From: Candidatus Brachybacter algidus
Lineage (GTDB): Bacteria; Bacteroidota; Bacteroidia; Chitinophagales; Saprospiraceae
Reading direction: 5' to 3'
NCBI GenBank assembly: GCA_016711705.1
Contig: JADJSK010000005.1
Span: forward strand, 186,001-250,000
Length of the DNA stretch: 64,000 bases
Shown: in pieces, positions 9,894-19,702 of the stretch
Layout: each line of letters begins with the position of its first letter
Numbering within the stretch: the first letter of the stretch is position 1
Notes under the pieces: model-generated
Told to the model about the DNA's origin: nothing
Databases searched by the model: none
Seen by the model: only the letters and a program-made list of their open reading frames with translations
Program-made: the position numbers and the translations under genes

Positions 9894-10547
9894 ATGAAAC
9901 ATATTTCCATCTTTTGCTTTTTTCTTTACTCTTATGCAGCTCAATGTCAGGTCTCCGAAGGTTTACGTTCCATGTCTCAGGGAAATAATAATGCACTTGT
10001 AGTATCACTTGTAGGTGTTTCGCAGAACGATGCTGAGAAAATTTGGAAAAAATATATGGATGAATTTGGAGGTAAATCCAAATTCAATAAAAAATCAGGT
10101 GAGTTATATACTGACAATGCCAGTTTACCTACCATCAGTGAAAACACTGTAGATGTATATGGGAAGGCTGAAAAATTGGGTGATGACATCATATTTGCAT
10201 CATGGTTTGATCTAGGTGGAGCATATCTTTCAAATGCAGCACATCCGGAAAGATATAAAGCCGGTTCAGACATTATGATTGGCTTTCTAAAAGAAATAGA
10301 AAGATTTAAAATCAGTGAGTCTTTAAAAGTAGAAGAACGTAAACTTGACAAGCTTAACAGCAATTTGAAAGATTTGGTAAAAACCAATGTCAGTCTTGCA
10401 AAAGACATTAAAAAGGCCGAAGAAAAAATTGCCGATGCTAAGCTTAAGATTGAACAAAATACAAAAGATCAAGCAGCAAAACAATCAGAAATTGATGCAC
10501 AGAAAGCTCTTGTAGATGGTGTGAAATCAAATCTTGAAAAAATATAA
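9894..10547 (+). CDS. Secreted coiled-coil protein of unknown function
   Basis: From ATG 9894 (preferred over an upstream in-frame ATG at 9855 because it places a clean signal peptide, MKHISIFCFFLYSYAAQCQ, at the N-terminus) the protein has 217 residues. Residues 20-130 form a compact globular part (LVVSLVGVSQNDAEKIWKKY). The C-terminal 70 residues are a long charged coiled coil (LKVEERKLDKLNSNLKDLVK onward). I do not recognise the family; the layout fits a periplasmic protein with a helical stalk. It is monocistronic and divergent from mutL. Confidence 0.75.
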   Translation: MKHISIFCFFLYSYAAQCQVSEGLRSMSQGNNNALVVSLVGVSQNDAEKIWKKYMDEFGGKSKFNKKSGELYTDNASLPTISENTVDVYGKAEKLGDDIIFASWFDLGGAYLSNAAHPERYKAGSDIMIGFLKEIERFKISESLKVEERKLDKLNSNLKDLVKTNVSLAKDIKKAEEKIADAKLKIEQNTKDQAAKQSEIDAQKALVDGVKSNLEKI

Positions 10548-11225
10548 TATGTATTTTTAAAGAAATTATTTACGAATCGATATTCGTTTTTAAACCGAAC
10601 TTTTGCTATTTAATATTTTCTATAAAACTAAGACTGATTTTTTATATTTCAGACTTTTAACATGAGTTGTCCAGATTTAATTTTTAGACTCTGATTTGTG
10701 CATTTGCTCAAAAATAAATATTATTAGCCACGAATAACACGAATGATGCTTTGCATCTAACACGAATTTATTCGTGCAATTATCTTCGATGCTGCTTATA
10801 AGGTCCTGTCTAAAAAAAATAGAGTTTTAATCTTTAACTTAAGTTTCGGAGTTGATTATGCCATTAATAATCAATAGTATAAATATATAACTATTAAAAT
10901 ATACAATGCCCTAAAGTATTGGTTGCTAAATAGTTAATTCAATTTTCGATTTTCTTCGATTTATTTAACTGGTTTCATTTGCTGTGCTCAACAATCGAAG
11001 TTTCCCCGCCTCCGTTGTACTTTGTCGGGCAAGCCCGCCGTCACTACTTTAGTCGGGAAAGCTTCTAATTTCAAATTTCTCCCTTAGATTGAGTAATAAC
11101 ATGTCTTTTAAAATATATTTATACCGTCGAAACTTTAGTTATATATATACATCTTGACATAAAATTGAACTTCCAAAAATTCAATTGATCTGTTTCCTCA
11201 ATCCTTATTAAAAAGAGGCTTAAAA
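10548..11225. other. Intergenic region with dispersed repeat copy
   Basis: About 680 bp without a credible gene. It holds a copy of a dispersed repeat at 10726-10805 (listed separately) and a GC-richer stretch near 10995-11065 with the small hairpin CGGGCAAGCCCG. It reads as decayed, non-coding sequence between two convergent genes. Confidence 0.5.
10726..10805 (+). repeat. Dispersed intergenic repeat, copy 1 (CACGAAT...ATTCGTG type)
   Basis: Contains CCACGAATAACACGAATGAT, then GCATCTAACACGAATTTATT, CGTG and ATCTTCGATGCTGCTTATAAG. The same word order recurs at 49290-49382 (with GATGCTGCTTACGCGGTCGT) and partly at 49551-49591. CACGAAT/ATTCGTG pairs make it palindromic. It is a non-coding repeat family scattered between genes. 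Confidence 0.6.
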
Positions 11226-11825
11226 CTATCTATTCACGCGCACCCCTACCGATAGAGTTAGTACATTATTAAAGGTATTATTAGGGTACAAGAGTGCAGG
11301 GACAGCACCTTTATCGAAGTATTTTAACATTCCTATCTCATAGTTAAGGTCAAATGTCAATGCACCCAGGTCGATACCTGTGCCCAATCTTATTCCTCCA
11401 TTAATAGGACTTAAATTATCTTTATTTATAAATGAGCTGGCATCGACTTTTAGAACAAAGTTTGTTACAAAACCTCCATAGGCTCTTAACTTGAATAGAT
11501 CGCTGTTAAAAATATTAAAGTTTCCAACTATAGGTACTTTTAGATAATGGACTGATATTTTATTGTCAATATCGGGGCTTTGTGAGCCACTGAATGCTAG
11601 CCCGTGTGTAGCGTAATGAATACCCGGAACAAATTGAAATCTGTCACCAAATCTAAAATCAGCACCGATATTGAAACCTCCTTTTGTTTTGGTTTTACCA
11701 ACTGTAGGTTCGTCGGCAAGTCTTGAATAGTTAAATCCAATTTTAGGATTGATTGCTCTCTGAGCAGATATTTGTTGGCCAAATGAAATCAAAATAATAA
11801 CAAGGACAAAACTTAGATTTTTCAT
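11226..11825 (-). CDS. Outer membrane beta-barrel protein (PorT-like fold)
   Basis: 199 residues with a signal peptide (MKNLSFVLVIILISFGQQISAQ) and alternating amphipathic strands that end in VGVRVNR. Segments such as KIGFNYSRLADEPTVGKTK, GGFNIGADFRFGDRFQFVPG and LKVPIVGNFNIF match the small eight-stranded barrel family (outer membrane beta-barrel domain, PorT-like) common in Bacteroidota. Function is unknown for most members. A -7-like element CAAATATA (reverse TATATTTG) lies at 11845-11852, 20 nt upstream. Confidence 0.82.
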   Translation of the reverse strand: MKNLSFVLVIILISFGQQISAQRAINPKIGFNYSRLADEPTVGKTKTKGGFNIGADFRFGDRFQFVPGIHYATHGLAFSGSQSPDIDNKISVHYLKVPIVGNFNIFNSDLFKLRAYGGFVTNFVLKVDASSFINKDNLSPINGGIRLGTGIDLGALTFDLNYEIGMLKYFDKGAVPALLYPNNTFNNVLTLSVGVRVNR

Positions 11826-12064
11826 ATGAGAACTATTTATAATACAAATATAATAAAAATGTACTTATACTGACAGTAGTAATTCAGGCTACTATTAAAA
11901 TTATATATTTTTTTAATAATATGTTTGAGCATAAACTCTTTTTATGCGCCATTCATTTACAATTTAAGTTTAAAATTTCATAAAATCATGTGGAGCTATA
12001 GGCTTCATTTTTATCTAATTCGCTGTATTAATTGAAATTACAGGCCATATTTAAATATATATTA

Positions 12065-12072
12065 TAAATTTG
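12065..12072 (+). promoter_or_regulatory. -7-like element of the glucan phosphorylase gene
   Basis: TAAATTTG fits TAnnTTTG and ends 23 nt before the ATG. A TTG at 12032-12034 is too far (30 nt) to be a standard -33 partner, so the call is tentative. Confidence 0.3.
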
Positions 12073-12095
12073 CGCCTTCTTAAAAGAAAAAACCT

Positions 12096-13753
12096 ATGAA
12101 TTTATTTAAAAATTATACAATTCCATTCACTCCGGCCAAGGCCTATTCGACCAAAGTCGCTTATTTTTCAATGGAATTTGCTGTAGACCAATCGCTCAAA
12201 ATTTTTAGTGGAGGCCTAGGTTTCTTAGCAGGATCGCATATGAGAAGTGCTTATGAGTTAGAGCAGAATATGATAGGTATCGGTATCCTTTGGAAATATG
12301 GTTATTACGACCAGGTTAGGGACCCTGACAATAAAATGGGGTCATGTGGCAGCAAAAATCCTATAATTTTCTTCAAGATACCGGCATTCAATTCCAGATA
12401 ACCATCAATGACCATCCGGTTTGGGTGAAAGCAATGTATCTTCCACCTGAAAGATTTGGCAGTGCACCATTATTCCTCTTGACCACAGATGTAAAAGAAA
12501 ATGATTACCTATCTAAGACCATTACCAATTGTCTTTACGATTCTAATCCTGAAACGAAAATAGCTCAAAGCATAATCCTTGGTGTAGGTGGAGCGAAATT
12601 GCTGGACGAGATCAATTATGGTGCTGAAGTATACCATTTAAATGAAGCGCATGGCCTTTCAGCTGCTTTTTACCTTTATGCCAAAGATCATAATATTCAA
12701 TCAGTTCGTGAAAAACTGGTGCTGACTACACATACACCTGTAGATGCAGGAAATGAGAAGCATAACATAGACCAATTGTTTAAAATGAGCTTTTTTCAAG
12801 ATCTGACTTTAAAGGAAGTGAAAGAAATCTCAGGGATTAAAGGTGAAACATTTGACCATACACTCGTCGCCCTTAGAATGGCTAAAATGGCAAATGGTGT
12901 AAGTAAAATACATGGGGAAGTAGCCAATGAAATGTGGGGCAAATATGAAAATATTGCACCTATCATCAGCATTACCAATTCCCAAAATCATAATTATTGG
13001 GCTGATGAGAAACTAAATAATGCTGCAAATTCAAAGAATATTAAGGAATTTGATGCAAGAAAAAAGGAACTTAAAAAGAGACTTTTCATCAATCTGGCGG
13101 ATCAAACAGGTAAATGGTTTGATCCAAACGTACTGACCATAGTCTGGGCAAGAAGATTTGCCGGCTATAAGAGAGCAGACTTAATCACAAGAGATATTGA
13201 ACAATTTAAAGAAATCATCTGCAATGCCAAGATGCCTGTTCAGATTATTTGGGCGGGCAAGCCATATCCAAAGGACCAAGGCGCTGTGCAAATGTTTAAT
13301 GACTTAGTTGTCTTTTGCTCCAATTATCCAAATGTGGCGATCATGACCGGTTATGAAATGAGGCTCTCTAAACTTTTGAAACAAGGTAGTGACGTTTGGC
13401 TAAACAATCCAAGAATACCTCAGGAAGCTTCCGGCACTAGTGGGATGACTGCTGCAATGAATGGATGTGTCAATCTTTCAACATGGGATGGTTGGATTCC
13501 GGAATTTGTGGAGCATGGCAAAAATGGTTTTGTAGTGCCTCCTGTTGATTATGAGAAGCTGAGCGAAGAGGAACAGGACAAAGCTGATATGGATAATCTG
13601 TTCAAAATAATTAAAGATGAGATTACTCCTCTATATTATAATGACCCAAAAGGTTGGTTCAAAGTGGTAGCAAGGGCAATGCAGGAAATATCGCCTGAGT
13701 TTGAATCCGGAAGAATGGCTAAAGAATATTACACTAAGCTTTATAAAAAATAA
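12096..13753 (+). pseudogene. Alpha-glucan (glycogen) phosphorylase, GT35-like, with a single-base frameshift
   Basis: The frame from ATG 12096 (MNLFKNYTIPF, YFSMEFAVDQSLKIFSGGLG) breaks at 12338-12341 and continues in the next frame from 12344. Adding one G to the GGGG run restores K-M-G-V-M-W-Q-Q and gives an unbroken protein of 552 residues, so this is one gene with one lost base (mutation or sequencing error). Later motifs are of the short alpha-glucan phosphorylase type: VYHLNEAHGLSA, TTHTPVDAGNEKH, IVWARRFAGYKRADL, NPRIPQEASGTSGMTAAMNG. These enzymes release glucose-1-phosphate from glycogen. In the last motif Thr stands where glycogen phosphorylases carry the PLP-binding Lys (GTSxMK). 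Single gene, own promoter likely. Confidence 0.85.
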
Positions 13754-13869
13754 AGCCTTATTTTAACAAAGGATCACTGACTTTAAATAATTAACATTCA
13801 CTTAGGAGGTGATACCGAACAAATTCGCTGTCTGTGTCGTTACATTCAGTATAATTAATATACTCAATA

Positions 13870-15156
13870 ATGGCTCTAAGTAGACTTTTTATTATTCTAT
13901 CGTTTCTTATTGGTAGCAATATAACAACTTTTGCTTCTTATATCTTTATTCCTATGAATGAAGATCAAACAGACCATCTCAAAGCCTACGGATTGGATTA
14001 TTGGGTGCTGGAGCAAGGAGCCGAGACGTGGTGGTTATTAAATTATGAAGGAGGAAGCTTTGTATTGCCCAACAGCACCAGTATTGAGAAAGAATGCAAA
14101 GCAAGAGGAGTAAGTTATAAAGTCATAAGTGATGCAGCGTTCAACAGTATTCTGACTACCATCAATGATCCGGAAAATAATATGGAAGCTATAAAGATGG
14201 AAAAGGCACCCAGAATAGCTGTTTACACTCCTACTGTGAATGAACGAGGTGAAGAGATCAACCCTTGGGATGACGCGGTGACATTGGTGCTTACTTATGC
14301 AGAGATTCCATTTGATAAAGTGTACGATAGGGAGATTATAGAAGGCAAATTGACCAAATATGATTGGCTCCACTTACATCATGAGGATTTCACGGGACAA
14401 TATGGCAAGTTTTATTCCAATTTTCGCGGAGCTACATGGTATAGAGAAAACCAAAAGAGGCAGGAAGATTTAGCAAAAAGTCTTGGTTTTGATAAAGTAT
14501 CCAAGCTGAAGCTTGCAGTCACAGATGCTATCAAAGAATTCGTAGGTGGCGGCGGATTTATGTTTGCTATGTGCAGTGCTACAGATTCATATGACATAGC
14601 GCAAGCAGCTTCTACTACTGACATTTGCAGTGAAATGTTTGATGGGGATGGTCAGGATCAAGCTGCTCAGTCAAAGTTGAATTTTGATAAATGTTTCGCT
14701 TTTCAAAATTTCACACTTGTCACAGATCCAATGATCTACGAATTTTCAAGTATAGATACTGATCCTCGCAATAGAGCTGTAGAGCCGGAGAATGACTATT
14801 TTACATTATTTGATTTCTCCGCTAAGTACGATGCTATTCCAACTATGCTTACACAGAATCATACAAGAACTGTTAAGGCCTTCATGGGCCAGACCACAGC
14901 CTTCATGAGAAAATATGTGAAACCAAATGTATTGATCATGGGCGAGAACAAATCACTTGGCGAGGCCAAATATATTCATGGTGAATATGGTAGAGGACAG
15001 TGGACATTTTACGGTGGTCATGACCCTGAAGATTATGAGCACCGGGTGGGAGATCCTGCTACTGACCTTCACTTACACCCAAATAGCCCGGGTTATAGAT
15101 TGATCCTCAATAATGTTTTATTCCCGGCAGCTAAGAAGCAGAAGCAGAAGACGTAG
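13870..15156 (+). CDS. Secreted conserved protein named 'asparagine synthetase B' in databases; function unproven
   Basis: 428 residues with signal peptide (LFIILSFLIGSNITTFA). The mature part starts YIFIPMNEDQTDHLKAYGLD and carries conserved runs YDWLHLHHEDFTGQYGKFY, GGGFMFAMCSATDSYDIA, MGQTTAFMRKY, WTFYGGHDPEDYEH and the C-terminal HPNSPGYRLILNNVLFPA. From memory, this Bacteroidota family is often labelled asparagine synthetase B, but no AsnB glutaminase (N-terminal Cys) or ATP-PPase motif is visible and it is exported; the Cys-containing FAMCSATDS turn suggests a class-I glutamine-amidotransferase/ThuA-like fold. Treat the name as a label only. Confidence 0.8.
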   Translation: MALSRLFIILSFLIGSNITTFASYIFIPMNEDQTDHLKAYGLDYWVLEQGAETWWLLNYEGGSFVLPNSTSIEKECKARGVSYKVISDAAFNSILTTINDPENNMEAIKMEKAPRIAVYTPTVNERGEEINPWDDAVTLVLTYAEIPFDKVYDREIIEGKLTKYDWLHLHHEDFTGQYGKFYSNFRGATWYRENQKRQEDLAKSLGFDKVSKLKLAVTDAIKEFVGGGGFMFAMCSATDSYDIAQAASTTDICSEMFDGDGQDQAAQSKLNFDKCFAFQNFTLVTDPMIYEFSSIDTDPRNRAVEPENDYFTLFDFSAKYDAIPTMLTQNHTRTVKAFMGQTTAFMRKYVKPNVLIMGENKSLGEAKYIHGEYGRGQWTFYGGHDPEDYEHRVGDPATDLHLHPNSPGYRLILNNVLFPAAKKQKQKT

Positions 15157-15580
15157 GAAAATGTTGAATGTTGGATGTTGAATTTTGAATTAGATATCAG
15201 TGATCAGAAATCAGAAATCATTATAAAAGGGAAGCTTACATATAGGCACATATTTTAGTCGAAGATTAAAATCTCTCCGTGAACTCTCTTAATTTTTAAA
15301 GTCAGAAGTAATTTTCTATAAATGTTTAATTAAGAACGATAAGTAAAATTCTTTCTCTCTAACAAGTCTCAAATCTTCGTATTTCTTCTCAATTCATATG
15401 TATGTATAATTTTGAATTAAATAGCCTCTGTGATAGAAAACTTCTTCAGTAATCAATAGCAACAAATACCCGGTTTCAACTGATCATTCTAATTTCTAAA
15501 TTCTTACTTCTAATTTAAACCTGCATTACTTGGCAGAATTTTTCATTGTTCATTATTCATTGTCCATTATTAGTTACCTC
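15157..15580. other. Intergenic region, no gene seen
   Basis: About 420 bp between convergent genes. It holds low-complexity words (GTTGAATGTTGGATGTTGAA; GATCAGAAATCAGAAATCA; ATTGTTCATTATTCATTGTC) typical of non-coding sequence in this genome. No tRNA, no clear terminator hairpin. Confidence 0.45.
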
Positions 15581-16351
15581 CTACCCCATTGCCTCCCTAA
15601 GATACTGAAGAATCTTCTCTTCGTCGATGTTCATTTCTATGCGTCCTCTTTCAGTGTAAGACATCTTTCCCGTTTCTTCAGAAACGACAAAAGTCCTTGC
15701 ACTGCTCATTTCGCTTATACCTAAGGCTGCCCTGTGACGGAGTCCTGCACTTGGAGGAACATTAATATTGTCAGAAACCGGAAGAATACAACTCGCCTTT
15801 AGGATTTTATCTTTCTGAATCAACATCGCACCATCATGGAGTGGAGATTCCTTATTGAAAATACTGAGGATCAATTGTTTAGTTACATTGGCGTTGATAT
15901 CAATGCCGCTGTCCTCCAATCCAGGATAATTCAAATCGTCTACGATGACGATGAGCGCTCCAGTCCTATCCTTGGCCATTCTAACCATGGCGCTATGGAT
16001 CTGTGTCACGACAGGATTTTCTTCCTGCTCTGTTCTTATGACTTTATTCAGAAATCGTTTGAAAAATGGAAAATTCCCTTTCACAGCATTGTTGCCAATT
16101 ACTAATAAAAATTTTCTAATCTCCGGTTGAAAAATAATGACCACCGCGATCACTCCGACACTCACAAATTGGCCTAGTAAAGTGGAAAGTAGGTCCATTT
16201 TAAGCACGGTAACCAATCTCCAAGTAGCAAAGAGAAATATGACTCCAACAAAAATATAAATAGCGAGACTGCCTTTAAGCAACTTATATACCTTAAATAT
16301 AATATATGCTACTATAAGTATATCTAGTAGATCCCATAAACGTATGGTCAA
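15581..16351 (-). CDS. cdaA: Diadenylate cyclase CdaA (membrane c-di-AMP synthase)
   Basis: 256 residues. Three N-terminal membrane helices (about 7-76) precede the DAC domain. The two diagnostic motifs are present: DGA at 173-175 (ESPLHDGAMLIQ) and RHR at 205-207 (SAGLRHRAALG). It makes the second messenger cyclic di-AMP from two ATP at the inner membrane face, linked to osmotic and cell-wall homeostasis. Length and layout match the family closely. In many Bacteroidota folP lies beside this gene; here it does not. Confidence 0.95.
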   Translation of the reverse strand: MTIRLWDLLDILIVAYIIFKVYKLLKGSLAIYIFVGVIFLFATWRLVTVLKMDLLSTLLGQFVSVGVIAVVIIFQPEIRKFLLVIGNNAVKGNFPFFKRFLNKVIRTEQEENPVVTQIHSAMVRMAKDRTGALIVIVDDLNYPGLEDSGIDINANVTKQLILSIFNKESPLHDGAMLIQKDKILKASCILPVSDNINVPPSAGLRHRAALGISEMSSARTFVVSEETGKMSYTERGRIEMNIDEEKILQYLREAMG

Positions 16352-16648
16352 GAATCCTATTTCGAAGAGATGGTCTATGTGCCTTGGTTTTATTATGAAT
16401 GCGAAAGTTCAAAAGTAATGACTTTTTATGACAAAAATATTCTGAAGATATTATCGACCTCCATACCGGTCTTTATAGGTTGTATCTGCACAAATGTCAA
16501 TGTTCTTTTATTAATAAATTAGTATGTTTGCGTTTCCAGATAATGGATAATAAGGTGTTTCAGATAATTTCCCTTTAGATCCGGCGTTTTACTTAACATG
16601 ACATATATGATGGTCCATTTCTTCTGCCATTGCAAAAAATAAATAAGG

Positions 16649-17512
16649 ATGAAGATTATAGCTTTTAAATTTATATCTCTTTCAATTTTATATTTCTTTC
16701 TGTTGGCGCAAGCCTCCGGACAAGTGGTTGAAAAAAATAAAAGTGGAGAATTAATTGTCGTTTTTGATGATGGCTCATGGCGATATTATGAGGACAGTGA
16801 TTCTATACTTCTTAAAGCTGCCGAACCTCTAAAAGAATCACGGAATCAGAGTGATGCAATCTCTGAACAAGTTATTGAAACGATGCCTTTAGACAATAAT
16901 TCAAATCAGTCTCAAAAGTCAGAAAGCAAAAAAGCAAAAAATGACTCCAATAAAAAAGGCTCAAACACCAAAGCTGTCAAAGTAGTAGATGTCATGATGA
17001 ATCCACCTGAATACAAATGCAACGTAATTTTTGCAGGAACAGATGAATATACTAAGAAAAAACGAATTGATTTACAAAAAGAGATCCTCTTTGATTACAC
17101 AGACCCGGAAGTAGCTACCTATCTTAAGGGTAGATCATATGTAACTTGTGAGGCCAATTTTGTTGAATTTATAGGGGACATTAGAATATTAACATTAAAA
17201 ATCACAGTGGCCAGCAGGATGGCAAGAGCGGAATATGGTTATTTGAATAGTAATACTCTCATGAGTGTCAAAATGCTCAATGGTGAGACGGTTACATTGT
17301 TCAGCAATGGAAGTGATGTGGGTCAGGTAGATAACAACAACAATCTAACTGTCTATAAAGCCAATTTTCCGGTAACCAGAGAGAATCAAAAGACCTTGAT
17401 GAATTCACTCGTGGATAAAATTAAGATCGTGTGGTCCACTGGTTATGAAGAATATTCTGTCACAAATATCGACTTTTTCTCAAACCAGATTCGCTGTCTG
17501 GACAATCAATAA
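16649..17512 (+). CDS. Secreted protein of unknown function
   Basis: 287 residues with signal peptide (FISLSILYFFLLAQASGQV). It begins after cleavage with KSGELIVVFDDGSWRYYEDS, a short beta motif found at the N-terminus of several Bacteroidota secreted proteins. Residues 70-115 are a Ser/Lys/Asn-rich linker, followed by a globular C-terminal half (KCNVIFAGTDEYTKKKRIDL, then ITVASRMARAEYGYL). I do not recognise the family. It ends 6 nt before miaE, so the two are probably co-transcribed. A -7-like TATGTTTG lies at 16523-16530. Confidence 0.75.
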   Translation: MKIIAFKFISLSILYFFLLAQASGQVVEKNKSGELIVVFDDGSWRYYEDSDSILLKAAEPLKESRNQSDAISEQVIETMPLDNNSNQSQKSESKKAKNDSNKKGSNTKAVKVVDVMMNPPEYKCNVIFAGTDEYTKKKRIDLQKEILFDYTDPEVATYLKGRSYVTCEANFVEFIGDIRILTLKITVASRMARAEYGYLNSNTLMSVKMLNGETVTLFSNGSDVGQVDNNNNLTVYKANFPVTRENQKTLMNSLVDKIKIVWSTGYEEYSVTNIDFFSNQIRCLDNQ

Positions 17513-17518
17513 CAAAGC

Positions 17519-18100
17519 ATGTTAGGACTTAAATTACCGACTGACCCCAGATGGGCTGATCTGGCTGCCATCTCAGTGCAGGCAATACTTACGGATCATG
17601 CTTACTGCGAACAAAAAGCTGCTATTTCAATGATCTCTTTGATCCAATCTTATCCTGAAGAGATCAGAGTAGTGGATGAATTAGCTCCGGTAGTTACAGA
17701 AGAATGGGGACATTTCAGAGCGGTATTGGCGATGCTTAAAAAAAGAGGATTACTTCTTGGACCACAGAGGAGGGATGATTATGTCAATAAACTTAAAGCA
17801 TTTGAGCGTCATGGGGGCGACCGTCATAGCCAATTAGTAGAGAAGCTTCTCATATTTGCTTTGATAGAAGCGAGAAGTTGTGAACGATTCAGGGTACTTT
17901 CCGTACATTTGGATGATGATGAATTAAAAGAGTTTTATCATGGATTCATGGTCTCAGAAGCCGGTCATTACAGAATGTTTCTGGATCTTGCTCATCTCTT
18001 CGGCGAAAAAGAAGTGGTGAAAGCCAGATGGCAGGAATTTCTGGATTATGAAGAAACTATCATGAATGATCTTGCAGTGAGAGGAGATAGGATACATTGA
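17519..18100 (+). CDS. miaE: tRNA-(ms2io6A)-hydroxylase MiaE-like
   Basis: 193 residues, a ferritin-like diiron protein. It opens with LGLKLPTDPRWADLA and has the family's metal-ligand helices: ILTDHAYCEQKAA, VVTEEWGHFRAVL, LIEARSCERF and VSEAGHYRMF, giving the paired Glu/ExxH ligands. MiaE hydroxylates the isopentenyl group of ms2i6A37 in tRNAs reading UNN codons, using O2. Start ATG 17519 lies 6 nt after the preceding gene. Confidence 0.92.
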   Translation: MLGLKLPTDPRWADLAAISVQAILTDHAYCEQKAAISMISLIQSYPEEIRVVDELAPVVTEEWGHFRAVLAMLKKRGLLLGPQRRDDYVNKLKAFERHGGDRHSQLVEKLLIFALIEARSCERFRVLSVHLDDDELKEFYHGFMVSEAGHYRMFLDLAHLFGEKEVVKARWQEFLDYEETIMNDLAVRGDRIH

Positions 18101-18179
18101 TCTAGATTGAATCAATGAGATTAAGATAATTTTCATAAGTCTATGTGAAAAAATTAAGACTTATATTGTGCTGCCAATC

Positions 18180-19426
18180 ATGAATAAAATGCGCACAAAT
18201 ATTAATTTTGTTACTTATTTGGCTTTGAGCATATTCTTTTTGTTTTGCACAAATCTAAGTACGAATGCAGCCCCACCATCTGCAAAGCCTGAATTTATTA
18301 TCCCTTTCGAGATACAAAACAATTTTATTATCCTTAATTTCAGGATCAATTCTACTGTCAACTTAAAATTTATTTATGACAGTGGGTCTGAGCACAGCTT
18401 ATTCTTTGAAAAGGTATTGCCGAATATCTACAGTTCAAATTTATCAGATCGATTCAGATCTTCGGTTCAGATCTTTCAATGCCCATCAATGCAACAGTAG
18501 CTTCAGGAATACATTTTGAAACAGAAAACAAGCAAGTATTAAAATCCGATATCATTGTTTTGGATGAAAATATTTTTAAACTGAACGAGTACTTTGGTAT
18601 TGAGATCAGCGGTATCATTGGTAACAGTATGTTTAGAAATAAAATCATTGAACTTGATTATGACAAGTCGCTGCTTAAAATATATGCAATTGAGCAATTC
18701 AACCCGGGAAAGTTGAAATTCAAAGAAATTCCGTCTAAGTGGATCAAAGGCAAACCATATGTGCTCCCCGAAATCAGCACCACACTATCGCTCCCTCCAT
18801 TTCCTACGACATTGCTTTTCGATACAGGCGCATCAATCGGACTGCTATTATATACCAACTTTCTGACCAAATCGGATATCCCGGATAAATTGCTTACTGG
18901 CGCAATGGGCATGGGTCTAGGCGGACCAATCGAAGGATATATTGGCAGAGTAGACAATATAATTATGGAGGACTTTAAATTTGATAATGTTATTACCCAT
19001 TACCAAAAATTAGACTCTTCAAAACTCAACATCGATGAGTCTGACAAACACGGTATCATGGGCAATGCACTCATATCGCACTTTAATGTGGCACTTGATT
19101 TCTCCAATCAAAAGCTCTATCTTAAGAAAAATAGTACCTCCAACAAAAAAATGGATGTTGACCGAAGCGGCTTATTCATCATCGCTACCGGAACAAACCT
19201 TGATGAATATGTGGTAAAAGATGTCATAAAAGGTTCAGCCGCAGAAGATGCCGGAATTCTACCCGGTGATATAATCCATCGATTCAATGGTCTCACAATC
19301 AGGATATTTACTTTATCTGATTTAAATTCAAGATTGTCAAGTAGCCGAAAAAAGAAAATTAAAATGGTCCTGATAAGGGATGGTGTTAAAATGAAGAAGA
19401 CGATTTATTTGAGGGATGTGATATAG
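18180..19426 (+). pseudogene. Retropepsin-like aspartyl protease with C-terminal PDZ domain, one-base frameshift
   Basis: From ATG 18180 (signal peptide MNKMRTNINFVTYLALSIF onward) the frame runs to about 18455, where it shifts: the next frame reads I-F-G-S-D-L-S-M-P-I at 18458-18487, and 18180-19426 becomes a whole number of codons (415 residues) if one base is added near 18455-18460. Both aspartyl motifs are present, IYDSGSEHSLFF and LLFDTGASIGLLL, each in one half of a duplicated fold. The end is a PDZ domain (GSAAEDAGILPGDIIHRFNG). Such proteins are periplasmic or secreted proteases of unknown substrate in Bacteroidota. Real pseudogene or sequencing error cannot be told apart. Confidence 0.82.
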
Positions 19427-19544
19427 GTAATTGTTCGTCCTTTGGATTTCACAAATATAAATGACATTCTCTAAATCACAAATGTTTCAAAATCAACGAC
19501 TTTAGAATTTTAGAAAAAAATATTTTGAAAATACATCACAGAAC

Positions 19545-19574
19545 TTGGAAAATAGAAACTAAACTCTATCTTTG
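19545..19574 (+). promoter_or_regulatory. Promoter of the tRNA-Ser/tRNA-Pro cluster
   Basis: TTG at 19545-19547, 19-nt spacer, TATCTTTG at 19567-19574: a full match to the Bacteroidota primary sigma consensus TTG-N19-TAnnTTTG. The tRNA-Ser 5' end is 28 nt downstream of the -7 element. Confidence 0.7.
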
Positions 19575-19601
19575 CAGTCGCTTAGAAAGAAAGTGAAAAA
19601 A

Positions 19602-19688
19602 GGAGGGATGGGTGAGTGGCTGAAACCACCAGTTTGCTAAACTGACGTACGGGTAACTGTACCGAGGGTTCGAATCCCTCTCTCTCCG
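19602..19688 (+). tRNA. tRNA-Ser (anticodon GCT)
   Basis: 87 nt. Acceptor GGAGGGA pairs TCTCTCC (one G-U), anticodon loop TTGCTAA with GCT, a long class-II variable arm (CGTACGGGTAACTGTACCG), and T-arm GAGGGTTCGAATCCCTC. CCA is not encoded. It sits directly downstream of a strong promoter and upstream of tRNA-Pro. Confidence 0.95.
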
Positions 19689-19702
19689 CTCTTATATTTT
19701 TT

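Noticed and set aside
9977..10408. 143-aa minus-strand frame
   Set aside because: Antisense shadow of the secreted coiled-coil gene.
10995..11065. GC-richer CCCCGCC...CGGGCAAGCCCG stretch as a tRNA or small RNA
   Set aside because: Only one small hairpin; no tRNA arms or T-loop sequence.
15530..15724. 64-aa plus-strand frame over the cdaA 3' end
   Set aside because: Antisense to cdaA and low complexity upstream; no support.
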